From NCBI RefSeq assembly GCF_001612635.1, contig NZ_BDAV01000011.1, positions 310,001 through 374,000 of the forward strand: a stretch of DNA of 64,000 nt, given 5' to 3'. Every line of letters starts with the position of its first letter. The first letter of the stretch is position 1. Below, one piece after another: positions 16,589-24,741 of this stretch. The translations under genes and the position numbers were made by a program. The notes under the pieces are model-generated. The model searched no databases, was not told the origin of the DNA, and saw only the letters and a program-made list of their open reading frames with translations. The DNA comes from Nocardia africana NBRC 100379 (lineage in GTDB: Bacteria > Actinomycetota > Actinomycetes > Mycobacteriales > Mycobacteriaceae).

Positions 16589-17976
16589 TCCGACGACTCG
16601 TCATTTTCGGCGGCACCGGTGACCTGGCCGGACGCTATCTGCTGCCGGGCTTGGCCGCTCTCCACGAAACCGGCCGCCTCGACCCGGGTTTCGAGGTCGT
16701 CTGCGCCGACCGCAAGGGCCGCGACGATGAACAGTTCCAGGCATGGGCTGCGGCCCAGCTCGATCGGCACGCCCCGGCCATCTCGGCCGACACCCGGCAG
16801 GCGATCCTCGCGGCTGCGCGGTACCAGCAGGCCGACATCAGTGATCCGGCGCAGGTGGCGGAGACGATCGGCGGTGCGGAAGCGGTGGCCGTCTACCTGG
16901 CGTTGCCGCCGGCGTTGTTCTCCACCGCGATCCGGACCCTGGACGCCGCGAGTCTTCCCTCCGGTAGCCGGCTCGTATTCGAAAAGCCGTTCGGGGAGGA
17001 CCTGACGAGCGCGCAGGAACTCAACACGTTGCTGGCGGATCTGGTTCCGGAACAGGCCGTCTTCCGGGTGGACCATTTCCTGGCGATGACCACCGTGCAG
17101 AACCTGCTCGGTAGCCGGTTGGCCAACCGGGTGCTCGAATCGCTGTGGAACAGCGCGCATATCGCCGAGGTCGAGATCGTCTGGGAGGAAACTCTCACCC
17201 TCGAGGACCGGGCCGGGTACTACGACCAGGTGGGGGCGCTCGAGGACATGGTGCAGAACCATCTGCTCCAACTGCTCTGCCTGGTGGCCATGGAACCGCC
17301 GATCACCCTGTCCGAACGGGATCTGCGTGACCGCAAGGTCGACGTACTGCGGTCGATCCGCACCCTGACCGACGACGATATCCGGCGCCGCACCCGTCGA
17401 GCCCGTTACACCGCCGGCGCGATCGGCGACCGGCACGTCCCTTCCTACACCGACGAGCCCGGTGTGGACCCGCAACGACGGACCGAAACCTTCAGCGAAG
17501 TCCAGCTGGCGATCGACAACTGGCGATGGGCCGGAATCGATTTCGTGCTGCGCACCGGCAAAGCCCTCGCCGCCGACCGCAAGGAAGTCGCCATTCATTT
17601 CCGGCCGGTCCCGCATATGCCTTTCGGCCATCACGGGACTACAGCGCCGAACGTTCTCCGGTTCGGCCTCGAGCCGGAAAGTCTCACGCTCGCCCTCACC
17701 GCCATCGGCGCCGCCGCGGGCACTCTGGTCCCGCTCAGCATGAGCGCAGCGATCCCGCCGCCCGACCTGCCCGCCTACGGACGCCTGCTGCTGGACGTGT
17801 TGCTCGGCAACCCGGCCCTGTCCATCCGCGGTGACGAGGCGGAGGAGTCCTGGCGAGTAGTCACTCCCATCATCTCGGCCTGGTCGCGTGACCTGGTCCC
17901 GCTCGACGACTATCCCGCGGGATCAGCGGGCCCCGGCACCTCGCATACCCCGAACCGGAAAGACCGCCGACAATGA
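16585..17976 (+). CDS. Divergent glucose-6-phosphate dehydrogenase-like sugar dehydrogenase
   Basis: The protein has 463 residues with the G6PDH fold. The NAD(P) fingerprint GGTGDLAGR is at 9-17, EKPFG at 133-137, RVDHF at 161-165, and DMVQNHLLQ carries the catalytic-base histidine. Important substitutions are visible. The canonical RIDHYLGKE reads RVDHFLAMTT, so the phosphate-contacting lysine is Met168 and the next glutamate is Thr169. The arginine usually before DM(V/I)QNH is glutamate (ALEDMVQNH). This suggests altered recognition of the sugar phosphate, perhaps a non-phosphorylated sugar. It overlaps both neighbours by four bases (ATGA) in an operon with an IlvD/Edd dehydratase, a KDPG aldolase and a KDG kinase. 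Confidence 0.82.
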   Translation: MIRRLVIFGGTGDLAGRYLLPGLAALHETGRLDPGFEVVCADRKGRDDEQFQAWAAAQLDRHAPAISADTRQAILAAARYQQADISDPAQVAETIGGAEAVAVYLALPPALFSTAIRTLDAASLPSGSRLVFEKPFGEDLTSAQELNTLLADLVPEQAVFRVDHFLAMTTVQNLLGSRLANRVLESLWNSAHIAEVEIVWEETLTLEDRAGYYDQVGALEDMVQNHLLQLLCLVAMEPPITLSERDLRDRKVDVLRSIRTLTDDDIRRRTRRARYTAGAIGDRHVPSYTDEPGVDPQRRTETFSEVQLAIDNWRWAGIDFVLRTGKALAADRKEVAIHFRPVPHMPFGHHGTTAPNVLRFGLEPESLTLALTAIGAAAGTLVPLSMSAAIPPPDLPAYGRLLLDVLLGNPALSIRGDEAEESWRVVTPIISAWSRDLVPLDDYPAGSAGPGTSHTPNRKDRRQ

Positions 17977-19772
17977 ACCGGCCGAACTCGCCGTCGCCTA
18001 CTGGCGCACCACATACGCCATCGGCCGGGCACGCCGCGGGGGAGCTGCGGAGCCAGGCATGGTGGGACAACGCGGGAAACCGCGAGATGACCGCTCTGTA
18101 TCTCGAGCGGTTCCTGAACTACGGCCTCACCCGCGCCGAACTTCAGTCGGGCCGGCCGATCATCGGCATCGCGCAGACCGGTAATGATCTGGTGCCCTGT
18201 AATCGGCACCATCTCGCCCTCGCCGATCGGATCAAGGATGGGGTCCGCGACGGCGGCGGTATTCCCTTCGAGTTCCCGGTGCATCCGTTGCAGGAGACCG
18301 GAAAGCGTCCGACCGCGGCGCTGGACCGCAATCTCGCCTATCTCGGACTGGTCGAGGTGCTCTACGGATATCCACTCGACGGAGTGGTGTTGACGACGGG
18401 CTGTGACAAGACCACACCCGCCTGCCTGACCGCGGCGGCGACGGTGAATATGCCGGCCATCGTCCTGTCCGGAGGGCCTATGCTCAACGGCTATCACAAG
18501 GGCATGCGGACGGGATCGGGATTGGTGATCTGGCAGTCCAAGCGGCTTCTGGCCAGGGGGGAGATCGACTACGACGAATACATGGCGCGGGTGACCGCCT
18601 CCGCGCCCAGCATCGGACATTGCAACACCATGGGCACGGCGCTGTCGATGAACAGCCTGGCCGAGGCCCTGGGCATGTCCTTACCCGGTTGCGCGGCGAT
18701 TCCGGCCCCTTACAACGAGCGTGCGCAAATGGCCTACGCCACCGGCTTCCGGGCGGTGTCCATGGTCCGCGAGGACCTGACTCCCCGAAAGATCATGACC
18801 ACACAGGCTTTCGAGAACTCGATCGTGGTCGCCTCCGCCATCGCGGCGTCGACCAACGTGCCCATCCACATCAACGCCATCGCACGCCATGTCGGAGTGG
18901 AACTGTCCAACCAGGACTGGCAGCGCGTCGGACACGGCATCCCGGTGCTGGTGAACCTCGCGCCGGCGGGCGAGTTCCTCGGCGAGGACTTCCACCGCGC
19001 CGGTGGTGTCCCGGCAGTCATGCGGTCGCTGCTGGAAGCGGGATACCTGCACGGTGATGCCGTCACCGTGTCGGGTCGAACCGTGGCGGAGAACCTCGAG
19101 AATGTCCCGCCCGCCGACCCGGCGGTCATCCGACCCGTGCACAACCCCGTCACCGCAAACGGCGGACTGCTGGTCATGACCGGAAACCTGTTCGACTCCG
19201 CGATCATGAAGACATCGGTCATCACCGGCAAGCCACCCGCGTTCGACTACCGCGCCATTGTCTTCGACGGGCCCGAGGACTACCACGCCCGCATCGAAGA
19301 CCCCGAGCTGGGCATCGATCAGGACTGCATTCTGGTCATCCGCTACACCGGGCCCATCGGATATCCGGGCTCCGCTGAGGTGGTGAACATGGAGCTTCCC
19401 GCCACGCTGAGCCGGCAAGGCATCATGGCCCTGCCCACACTGGGAGACGGCCGGCAGAGCGGCACATCCGACGCACCGTCCATCCTCAACGCCAGTCCCG
19501 AGGCCGCGGCCGGCGGAAATCTCGCCATCCTGCGCACCGGTGACCGGATCCGCGTCGACATCGACAATGCGCGCGTCGATGTCCTGCTGACTGCCGAGGA
19601 GATCGCGGCGCGGTGGGCCGACTACACACCACCGGCGATCGAACACCAGACACCATGGCAGGAGATCTACCGTTCCACGGTCGGTCAACTGGACAGCGGG
19701 GGTTGCCTGGAGCTCGCCGTGTCATACCAGGATCTCGTCCACACCAAGGGGATTCCCCGTGACTCACACTGA
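17973..19772 (+). CDS. IlvD/Edd-family sugar-acid dehydratase
   Basis: The protein has 599 residues. Candidate iron-sulfur cysteines are at C76 (NDLVPCNRHH), C144 (TTGCDKTTPAC) and C217 (SIGHCNTMGTALSMNS), the pattern of the [2Fe-2S] aldonate dehydratases such as arabonate, xylonate or gluconate dehydratase rather than classical [4Fe-4S] Edd. The C-terminal swivel domain has TGPIGYPGSAEVVNMELPATL and DGRQSGTSDAPSILNASPEAAAGG. It removes water from a sugar acid to give a 2-keto-3-deoxy acid, the substrate of the KDG kinase encoded downstream. It overlaps the dehydrogenase gene by four bases and the next gene by fourteen. The exact aldonate is unknown. Confidence 0.88.
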   Translation: MNRPNSPSPTGAPHTPSAGHAAGELRSQAWWDNAGNREMTALYLERFLNYGLTRAELQSGRPIIGIAQTGNDLVPCNRHHLALADRIKDGVRDGGGIPFEFPVHPLQETGKRPTAALDRNLAYLGLVEVLYGYPLDGVVLTTGCDKTTPACLTAAATVNMPAIVLSGGPMLNGYHKGMRTGSGLVIWQSKRLLARGEIDYDEYMARVTASAPSIGHCNTMGTALSMNSLAEALGMSLPGCAAIPAPYNERAQMAYATGFRAVSMVREDLTPRKIMTTQAFENSIVVASAIAASTNVPIHINAIARHVGVELSNQDWQRVGHGIPVLVNLAPAGEFLGEDFHRAGGVPAVMRSLLEAGYLHGDAVTVSGRTVAENLENVPPADPAVIRPVHNPVTANGGLLVMTGNLFDSAIMKTSVITGKPPAFDYRAIVFDGPEDYHARIEDPELGIDQDCILVIRYTGPIGYPGSAEVVNMELPATLSRQGIMALPTLGDGRQSGTSDAPSILNASPEAAAGGNLAILRTGDRIRVDIDNARVDVLLTAEEIAARWADYTPPAIEHQTPWQEIYRSTVGQLDSGGCLELAVSYQDLVHTKGIPRDSH

Positions 19773-20784
19773 CACTCGCGCCACGATCCTGATCGCCGAC
19801 TACGACTTCGGCGATGTCGACATCGAACGCGCGATCGTCGAGGCCGCCGGATTGCGGCTCCTCGCCGCGCAGTGCAAGAGCGAGGACGAGGTGATCGAGG
19901 CGGGACGCGAGGCCGACGGCATCCTGACCCAGTACGCGCAGGTGGGGTCGCGTGCCATCGGCGCGTTGCCCCGCTGCCGGGTGATCGCCCGCTACGGCAC
20001 CGGTGTGGACATCGTCGACGTCGAGGCCGCGACCAGGCACGGAATTCAGGTCACCAACGCACCCAACGATTGGTGCGCCGACGAGGTCGCCGACCATGCG
20101 ATCGCGCTCTGGCTCGCGGCCGCGCGCAAGATCTGCCAGTACGACCGGGCGACCCGGCGTGGCGAATGGCACTGGAAGACCGGAGAGCCCATCCACAGAT
20201 TGCGCGGTCAGGTGCTGGGCCTGCTGTCTTTCGGCGCGATCGCAAGGCTCATCGCCGAACGGGCGAAAGGATTCGGCGTCGAGGTCTGGGCACACGACCC
20301 GTTCATCGACCAGTCCGAGATCCGAGCGGCCCAGGTCCGGCCGGCGTCTTTCGACGACCTCGTGGAAGGTGCCGACTGCGTGGTGATCCAAATGCCACTC
20401 ACCCCGCAGACACACCATGCCTTCGACCGCGCGACGCTGCGCCGGATGAAGCCGACCGCCATCCTGGTCAACACCGCACGCGGACCCATCGTCGAGGACG
20501 CGGCGATCCAGCAGGCGCTCACCGAAGGGTGGATCGCCGGCGCGGCACTGGACGATCTCGAGGAGGAGCCCGCGAAACAGCGCGTGTGGCGCCCGACCAA
20601 CCCTCTCCTCGAGCTGCCCAATGTCATCGTCACACCGCACTCCGCCTACTACTCCGAGGAGTCCATCGCAACGGTGCGGACCATCGCTGCCGAAGAGGCC
20701 GTACGGGTTCTGACCGGCCAACCGGCACGATTCCCGGTCAACGAGCCCGGCGCAGGGCCTGGTCGCAGCGAAGCCCGGGGTTGA
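19759..20784 (+). CDS. D-2-hydroxyacid dehydrogenase (C-terminal-binding-protein/SerA-like) with degenerate dinucleotide motif
   Basis: The protein has 341 residues from a GTG inside the end of the dehydratase gene. The D-isomer 2-hydroxyacid dehydrogenase layout is clear: CRVIARYGTGVDIVDVEAA early, the catalytic arginine region LVNTARGPIVEDAAIQQAL, and the histidine in IVTPHSAYYSEES. The coenzyme fingerprint is unusual. Where the family has GFGRIG, this reads SFGAIA (LGLLSFGAIARLIAER), losing two of three glycines. It may bind NAD(P) differently or be slow. In the operon it could interconvert a 2-keto-3-deoxy acid or hydroxypyruvate-type product, but its role is not evident. Confidence 0.82.
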   Translation: MTHTDTRATILIADYDFGDVDIERAIVEAAGLRLLAAQCKSEDEVIEAGREADGILTQYAQVGSRAIGALPRCRVIARYGTGVDIVDVEAATRHGIQVTNAPNDWCADEVADHAIALWLAAARKICQYDRATRRGEWHWKTGEPIHRLRGQVLGLLSFGAIARLIAERAKGFGVEVWAHDPFIDQSEIRAAQVRPASFDDLVEGADCVVIQMPLTPQTHHAFDRATLRRMKPTAILVNTARGPIVEDAAIQQALTEGWIAGAALDDLEEEPAKQRVWRPTNPLLELPNVIVTPHSAYYSEESIATVRTIAAEEAVRVLTGQPARFPVNEPGAGPGRSEARG

Positions 20785-20808
20785 CGTGCACGGCGGACGG
20801 CTCGGTCG

Positions 20809-21438
20809 ATGACGAGTCCCATGGACTCCGTGTTGCAGGGTTCCCGGATCCTGCCGGTGCTGACCGTGCCCGACCCGGCCACGGCCCACCGCTTGGCCGC
20901 GGCCCTCGCGGCGGGCGGTGCCCGCTGCGCGGAAGTCACCTTCCGCACCCTGGGCGCGGAGCAGGTACTCGAGACGATGGCGGCGCATGGCTCCCTGACG
21001 GTCGGCGCGGGCACAGTGCTCACCCGGGAGCAGGTGGACCGCGCCGTGGCCGCCGGGGCCCGCTTCGTCGTCTCACCCGGCTACGCCGAGGAAGTCGTGG
21101 CCAGGTGCCGGGAGCTCGAGGTACCTGTGGTGCCGGGCATAGCCACCGCCACCGAGCTGATGCGTGCCTTGCGTGCCGGCTGCCACACGGTCAAGCTCTT
21201 TCCCGCCGAACCACTGGGTGGATTGCGGACGCTCAGGGCGCTCGCGGCGCCGTTCCCGCAGGCCGGTTTCATTCCGACCGGCGGAATTCAGGACTCCCAC
21301 CTGGCGTCGTATCTCGCCGATCCGGCGGTCGTTGCCGTCGGCGGCAGCTGGATGGCGACCGCAACGCTTCTGGAGCGGGGCGACTACGCGGAAATCCGTA
21401 GGCTGACTGCCGAGGCCGTCGATCGGAGCGCGCCGTGA
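20809..21438 (+). CDS. eda: KDPG/KHG aldolase (Eda-like)
   Basis: The protein has 209 residues from the ATG at 20809; an ATG at 20821 is an alternative. Catalytic features match class I KDPG aldolase: glutamate in AEVTFRT (E42), the GAGTV strand, and the Schiff-base lysine in HTVKLFPAE (about K129), followed by FIPTGGI for phosphate binding. It splits 2-keto-3-deoxy-6-phosphogluconate into pyruvate and glyceraldehyde 3-phosphate. It sits 24 bases after the hydroxyacid dehydrogenase gene and overlaps the kinase gene by four bases (GTGA). It is the final step of the encoded Entner-Doudoroff-like route. Confidence 0.92.
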   Translation: MTSPMDSVLQGSRILPVLTVPDPATAHRLAAALAAGGARCAEVTFRTLGAEQVLETMAAHGSLTVGAGTVLTREQVDRAVAAGARFVVSPGYAEEVVARCRELEVPVVPGIATATELMRALRAGCHTVKLFPAEPLGGLRTLRALAAPFPQAGFIPTGGIQDSHLASYLADPAVVAVGGSWMATATLLERGDYAEIRRLTAEAVDRSAP

Positions 21439-22472
21439 CCGACGTGGTGGCCCTGGGCGAGGTGATGTTGCGCTTCGACCCGGGCGAGGGCCGCATCCGC
21501 ACCGCCCGCACCTTCCAGGTCTGGGAGGGCGGCGGTGAGTACAACGTCGTGCGAGGCCTGCGCCGCTGCTTCGGATTGCGAACCGCCGTCGCCACCGCTT
21601 TGGCCGACAACCCCGTCGGCAGACTGGTCGAGGATCTGATACTCCAAGGGGGAGTCGACACCTCGCTGATCCGCTGGGTCCCGGACGATGGCATCGGCCG
21701 CACCGCTCGCAACGGGCTGAACTTCGTCGAGCGTGGCTACGGCATCCGTGGTGCGCTCGGTGTCAGCGATCGCGCGCACACCGCGGTCTGCCGGCTGCGC
21801 CCGGGTGATTTCGACTGGGACACGGTATTCGGCGCCGGCCCGCGGTGGTTCCACACCGGCGGTATCTTCGCCGGTCTGTCCGAAACCACTGTCGACGTGG
21901 CCGAGGAGGCCATGGTGGCCGCCCGCCGCCATGGCCTCACCGTCTCCTACGACCCCAACTACCGCCCGAGCATCTGGGCGGACAGGGGTGGCCCGGGCCG
22001 GGCCCGCGAGGTCGATCTGCGTCTGGCCCGGCATGCCGACGTCGTCGTGGGTGCCCTCGCCTTGGCCGGTACGTACCCGGGTGATGTGCGTGTCGGTGCC
22101 GATGAGGTGGCGGACGCACTGATGGAGGCGGCGTCCCGAATCCCCCACGCATCGGTCGTGGCAACCACATTGCGCGAGGTCTCCTCCGCCGATGTCAACG
22201 ACTGGTCCTCGGCTGCTTGGTCCGCCGACACCGGTTTCGTGACCGGCCCCCGAATGGATGGACTGCATGTCCTGGACCGCGTCGGCTCCGGCGATGCCTT
22301 CGCCGCCGGCCTGATCTACGGTCTGCTCGCCGGTGTCTCGGTCGAGCGCGCTCTTGCCTACGGCACGGCTCACGGAGCCCTCGTCATGACCACACCGGGG
22401 GATGCGTCCATGGCCTCCCTCGCCGAGGTCGAGTCCCTCATCGCGGACGGATCAGCCCACGTCAGACGCTGA
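21435..22472 (+). CDS. kdgK: PfkB-family 2-keto-3-deoxygluconate kinase
   Basis: The protein has 345 residues from a GTG overlapping the aldolase stop. The PfkB/ribokinase layout is clear: an N-terminal strand VVALGEVMLRFDPGEGRI, a double-glycine-type sugar site (WEGGGEYNVVRGL, with GGEYNV as in KDG kinases), and the C-terminal DRVGSGDAFAAGLIYGLL with the catalytic aspartate. KDG kinases phosphorylate 2-keto-3-deoxy-gluconate to KDPG, directly feeding the aldolase upstream. Its presence together with an aldonate-type dehydratase argues for phosphorylation after dehydration (semi-phosphorylative route). It is the last gene of the operon. Confidence 0.88.
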   Translation: MTDVVALGEVMLRFDPGEGRIRTARTFQVWEGGGEYNVVRGLRRCFGLRTAVATALADNPVGRLVEDLILQGGVDTSLIRWVPDDGIGRTARNGLNFVERGYGIRGALGVSDRAHTAVCRLRPGDFDWDTVFGAGPRWFHTGGIFAGLSETTVDVAEEAMVAARRHGLTVSYDPNYRPSIWADRGGPGRAREVDLRLARHADVVVGALALAGTYPGDVRVGADEVADALMEAASRIPHASVVATTLREVSSADVNDWSSAAWSADTGFVTGPRMDGLHVLDRVGSGDAFAAGLIYGLLAGVSVERALAYGTAHGALVMTTPGDASMASLAEVESLIADGSAHVRR

Positions 22473-22492
22473 CCGGGTCGTCGGACTGCGGA

Positions 22493-23104
22493 TCATTCGT
22501 AGCGGTGGGAATGTGGCTCTTCGGGACTGTGGGGATGACGGCGTAGCGTCGCGAGTTCGGTGCGGATTTGGGCGAGCAACCGGTCGTGTTCGTTGCGCAG
22601 GTCGGTGATGGTGGCGTCGCGGTGGGCCTTGTCGAGGGTGACCACGAGTGCGCCGCCGGGAAAGAGGGTGGCGTCCGAGATTTCACCGATGTCGTCGGCA
22701 CCTTGTCGGCGACAGGCGGCGGCGACATCGGCGCGACGCAGGCCCAGGCGGGTGAGTGCTTTCGGGATGGCTCGGCCGTTGCGGACAAGGGTGGTAGGCC
22801 GGCCTTCGAACAGACGGACGAGTAGCGGATGGATGTTGACCGCGCGCACGACGATCGCGTTGAGACCGATGAGGATGGCCGCGCCGAGCAAGCCGCCGGA
22901 CAAGCTGTTGTCGTTGCCGATGACCGCGTTCTGGACGACGTTGGCCAGTAGCAGCATGACCACCAGGTCGAAGCTGTTGAACTGGGCCAGATCACGTTTG
23001 CCGCCCAACCGCAGCAGCACCGCGAGCCCGCCGTAGACCAAAACGGTGCGCAACAACTTCTCGAGGGGCGGGATTTGAATGTTCCACAGGTCGTGCCAGA
23101 TCAT
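22493..23104 (-). CDS. YetF-like DUF421 membrane protein
   Basis: The protein has 203 residues from the ATG at 23104; a GTG 21 bases upstream is an alternative. Two to three N-terminal membrane helices (LLRTVLVYGGLAVLLRLGGKRDLAQFNSFDLVVMLLLANVVQNAVIG) carry the DUF421 signature GKR...FNSFDLVVMLLL. A cytoplasmic domain follows with GRPTTLVRNG and GADDIGEISDATLFPGGALVV. The function of DUF421 proteins such as YetF is not well established. The last ~30 residues are basic and histidine-rich (HPHSPEEPHSHRYE). It converges on the kinase gene with only 20 bases between. Confidence 0.85.
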   Translation of the reverse strand: MIWHDLWNIQIPPLEKLLRTVLVYGGLAVLLRLGGKRDLAQFNSFDLVVMLLLANVVQNAVIGNDNSLSGGLLGAAILIGLNAIVVRAVNIHPLLVRLFEGRPTTLVRNGRAIPKALTRLGLRRADVAAACRRQGADDIGEISDATLFPGGALVVTLDKAHRDATITDLRNEHDRLLAQIRTELATLRRHPHSPEEPHSHRYE

Positions 23105-23286
23105 CGCCGGAGGTCTTCCCTTCACTCACACATCGGTCATGGTGTTTCCTACCCGTTGTCGCCGGGACGATTCGCTCCTGATACGGCTGCGCGGGCGCGC
23201 GAACAAGTCGCGAAACTCATCCGGAAAGCGCACCGGCGCGGACTGCCGGTGTAAGCAAGCGCCGACGTTGCGGAGAGAGCGCAGGA

Positions 23287-23301
23287 GCAACCAAAGGTTG
23301 C
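23287..23301. promoter_or_regulatory. ArsR-type operator 1
   Basis: A perfect palindrome, GCAACC-AAA-GGTTGC, lies upstream of the SRPBCC-ArsR pair. A second copy with the same arms lies 40 bp downstream. The ArsR protein encoded in the operon is the obvious candidate to bind both. Confidence 0.6.
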
Positions 23302-23326
23302 GTGTTTCGTTGGTGCCGACTAAAGT

Positions 23327-23341
23327 GCAACCAATGGTTGC
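23327..23341. promoter_or_regulatory. ArsR-type operator 2
   Basis: The perfect palindrome GCAACC-AAT-GGTTGC ends 19 bases before the GTG of the SRPBCC gene, in a position to block transcription or early elongation. It has the same arms as operator 1. Confidence 0.6.
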
Positions 23342-23360
23342 GAATTGAGAGGAGAGGGTT

Positions 23361-23822
23361 GTGGAGTACGGCACCATCGAGCGCGAGATTCATATCGACG
23401 CTGCCCCCGAGGTGGTCTACGAGGTCGTGACAAAGCCTGAACACATCGCGCAATGGTGGGGCTTCGACGCGTCGTTCCCGGCGGTACCGGGCGGCAACGG
23501 GCGGATGGTCAGGCAGCCGCGAGACGGGACCGGCACGCTCGTGGTGCGGATTCATGTCGTCGCAGCGGACGCGCCGCGGCGATTCGTCTTCCGTTGGGGC
23601 CATCCGGAGAATCAACCTGCGACGCCCCGGAACTCGTTCCTTGTGACTGTCGAGCTGGTGCCCAGCGATGGTGGGACGCTGTTGCGATTGACCGAGGCCG
23701 GCTTCCGGGAGATCGGCTGGGAGGCAGCGCAGCTCGAGGCGTATTACCGCCGCCACCGTGCCGGCTGGAACCTGCACGTCTCGAACCTGGCGGCGTACGC
23801 GGCGGGTCTGGTGCGGTCGTGA
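23361..23822 (+). CDS. SRPBCC-domain protein (AHSA1-like)
   Basis: The protein has 153 residues from a GTG with GAGAGGAGAGG upstream. The START/Bet v1-like fold is suggested by EREIHIDAAPEVVYEVVTKPEHIAQWWGFDASFP at the N-terminus and the C-terminal helix from WEAAQLEAYYRRHRAGWNLHVSNLAAYA. Such domains bind small hydrophobic ligands. It forms the usual actinobacterial module with an ArsR repressor whose GTG overlaps this stop codon (GTGA). Two palindromic operators lie just upstream. Confidence 0.85.
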   Translation: MEYGTIEREIHIDAAPEVVYEVVTKPEHIAQWWGFDASFPAVPGGNGRMVRQPRDGTGTLVVRIHVVAADAPRRFVFRWGHPENQPATPRNSFLVTVELVPSDGGTLLRLTEAGFREIGWEAAQLEAYYRRHRAGWNLHVSNLAAYAAGLVRS

Positions 23823-24193
23823 CGCCGGAGATCGACGATGAGCTGTGGGCGGCCATCGGGGACCCGACCCGACGCCGCCTGCTGGACCTGCTGCTCGCCG
23901 GCGGCCCCGGCACGGCGACGAGCCTGAGTGCCGCGCTGCCGGTGACGCGACAGGCGGTCGCAAAGCATCTGGGTGTCCTGGAACGCGCCGAATTGGTCAT
24001 GCCCCACAAGGACGGCCGCGAGGTGCGCTACATCGTCGACGAAGCGCAGTTCTCCCGCGCTGTCGAGCAATTGGCGTCGGTTGGCGCGGCATGGGACGCA
24101 CGCCTGCGCCGCATCAAGGCGATCGCCGAATCGGTGCACACGCTGCGGTCGAAAGCCGAATCGAAAACCGTTGAGGCGCAATCGGATCGGTGA
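23819..24193 (+). CDS. ArsR-family transcriptional repressor
   Basis: The protein has 124 residues. A winged helix-turn-helix is evident: LWAAIGDPTRRRLLDLLLAGGPGTATSLSAALPVTRQAVAKHLGVLERAELVMPHKDGREVRYIVD. No CxC or other metal-binding motif is present in the recognition helix, so it is probably not a metal sensor. Its likely ligand is whatever the partner SRPBCC proteins handle. It is translationally coupled to the upstream SRPBCC gene and followed by a second SRPBCC gene. The two GCAACC-N3-GGTTGC palindromes at 23287 and 23327 are probably its sites. Confidence 0.88.
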   Translation: MTPEIDDELWAAIGDPTRRRLLDLLLAGGPGTATSLSAALPVTRQAVAKHLGVLERAELVMPHKDGREVRYIVDEAQFSRAVEQLASVGAAWDARLRRIKAIAESVHTLRSKAESKTVEAQSDR

Positions 24194-24221
24194 AACGGTC
24201 CGGGATGAAAGGAGTCGATCC

Positions 24222-24725
24222 ATGACACGTACCGAGCAATCTCCCGGGCCGCATGCGGAGGCCACTGGAGATTATGAGAAAACGATCCGTGTCCAGGCAC
24301 ATCCGGACACCCTGTTCGACGCGCTCACTACGGTCGCGGGCCTGGCGGCCTGGTGGACGGATGTCACCGGATCCGGTGACACCGGTGGTGAGCTCCGCTT
24401 CTCCTTCGATTCTCCAGAGCCCTGCGTGATGCATGTCGATCAGGCGACGCGGCCGTCGTCGGTGCAATGGACCGTCACCTCCTGCGGCTTTCTGCCCGAC
24501 TGGGTGGACACGCGGCCGACGTTCACCATTGCCGCGGTCGGTCGTGACGCATCCGAACTCCGGTTCCGTCATGAGGGGCTGACCGCAGAGCTGGAATGTA
24601 TCGACCAGTGCACGCGCGGCTGGGATCACTTTCTCGAAAGCTTGCGCCGGTATGCCGAGGACGGCCGCGGCATGCCGCGCGGCAGCAGCGCGGACAACGC
24701 CCGCCGCATTCGGGAACGGGCGTGA
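24222..24725 (+). CDS. Second SRPBCC-domain protein
   Basis: The protein has 167 residues from the ATG at 24222 with AAAGGAG upstream. The fold is indicated by YEKTIRVQAHPDTLFDALTTVAGLAAWWTDVTGSG at the N-terminus and CTRGWDHFLESLRRYAEDG at the C-terminus. It is only distantly similar to the first SRPBCC protein. It lies 28 bases after arsR, so the three genes form one operon. The ligand is unknown. Confidence 0.82.
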   Translation: MTRTEQSPGPHAEATGDYEKTIRVQAHPDTLFDALTTVAGLAAWWTDVTGSGDTGGELRFSFDSPEPCVMHVDQATRPSSVQWTVTSCGFLPDWVDTRPTFTIAAVGRDASELRFRHEGLTAELECIDQCTRGWDHFLESLRRYAEDGRGMPRGSSADNARRIRERA

Positions 24726-24741
24726 CGCCGCTCGGTGACCG

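Noticed and set aside
16585..21438. Sulfoglycolytic (sulfoquinovose) Entner-Doudoroff pathway, given the nearby sulfonate genes
   Set aside because: A KDG kinase is present and no sulfolactaldehyde dehydrogenase or sulfolactonase is; the sulfonate genes are 9 kb away and not linked.
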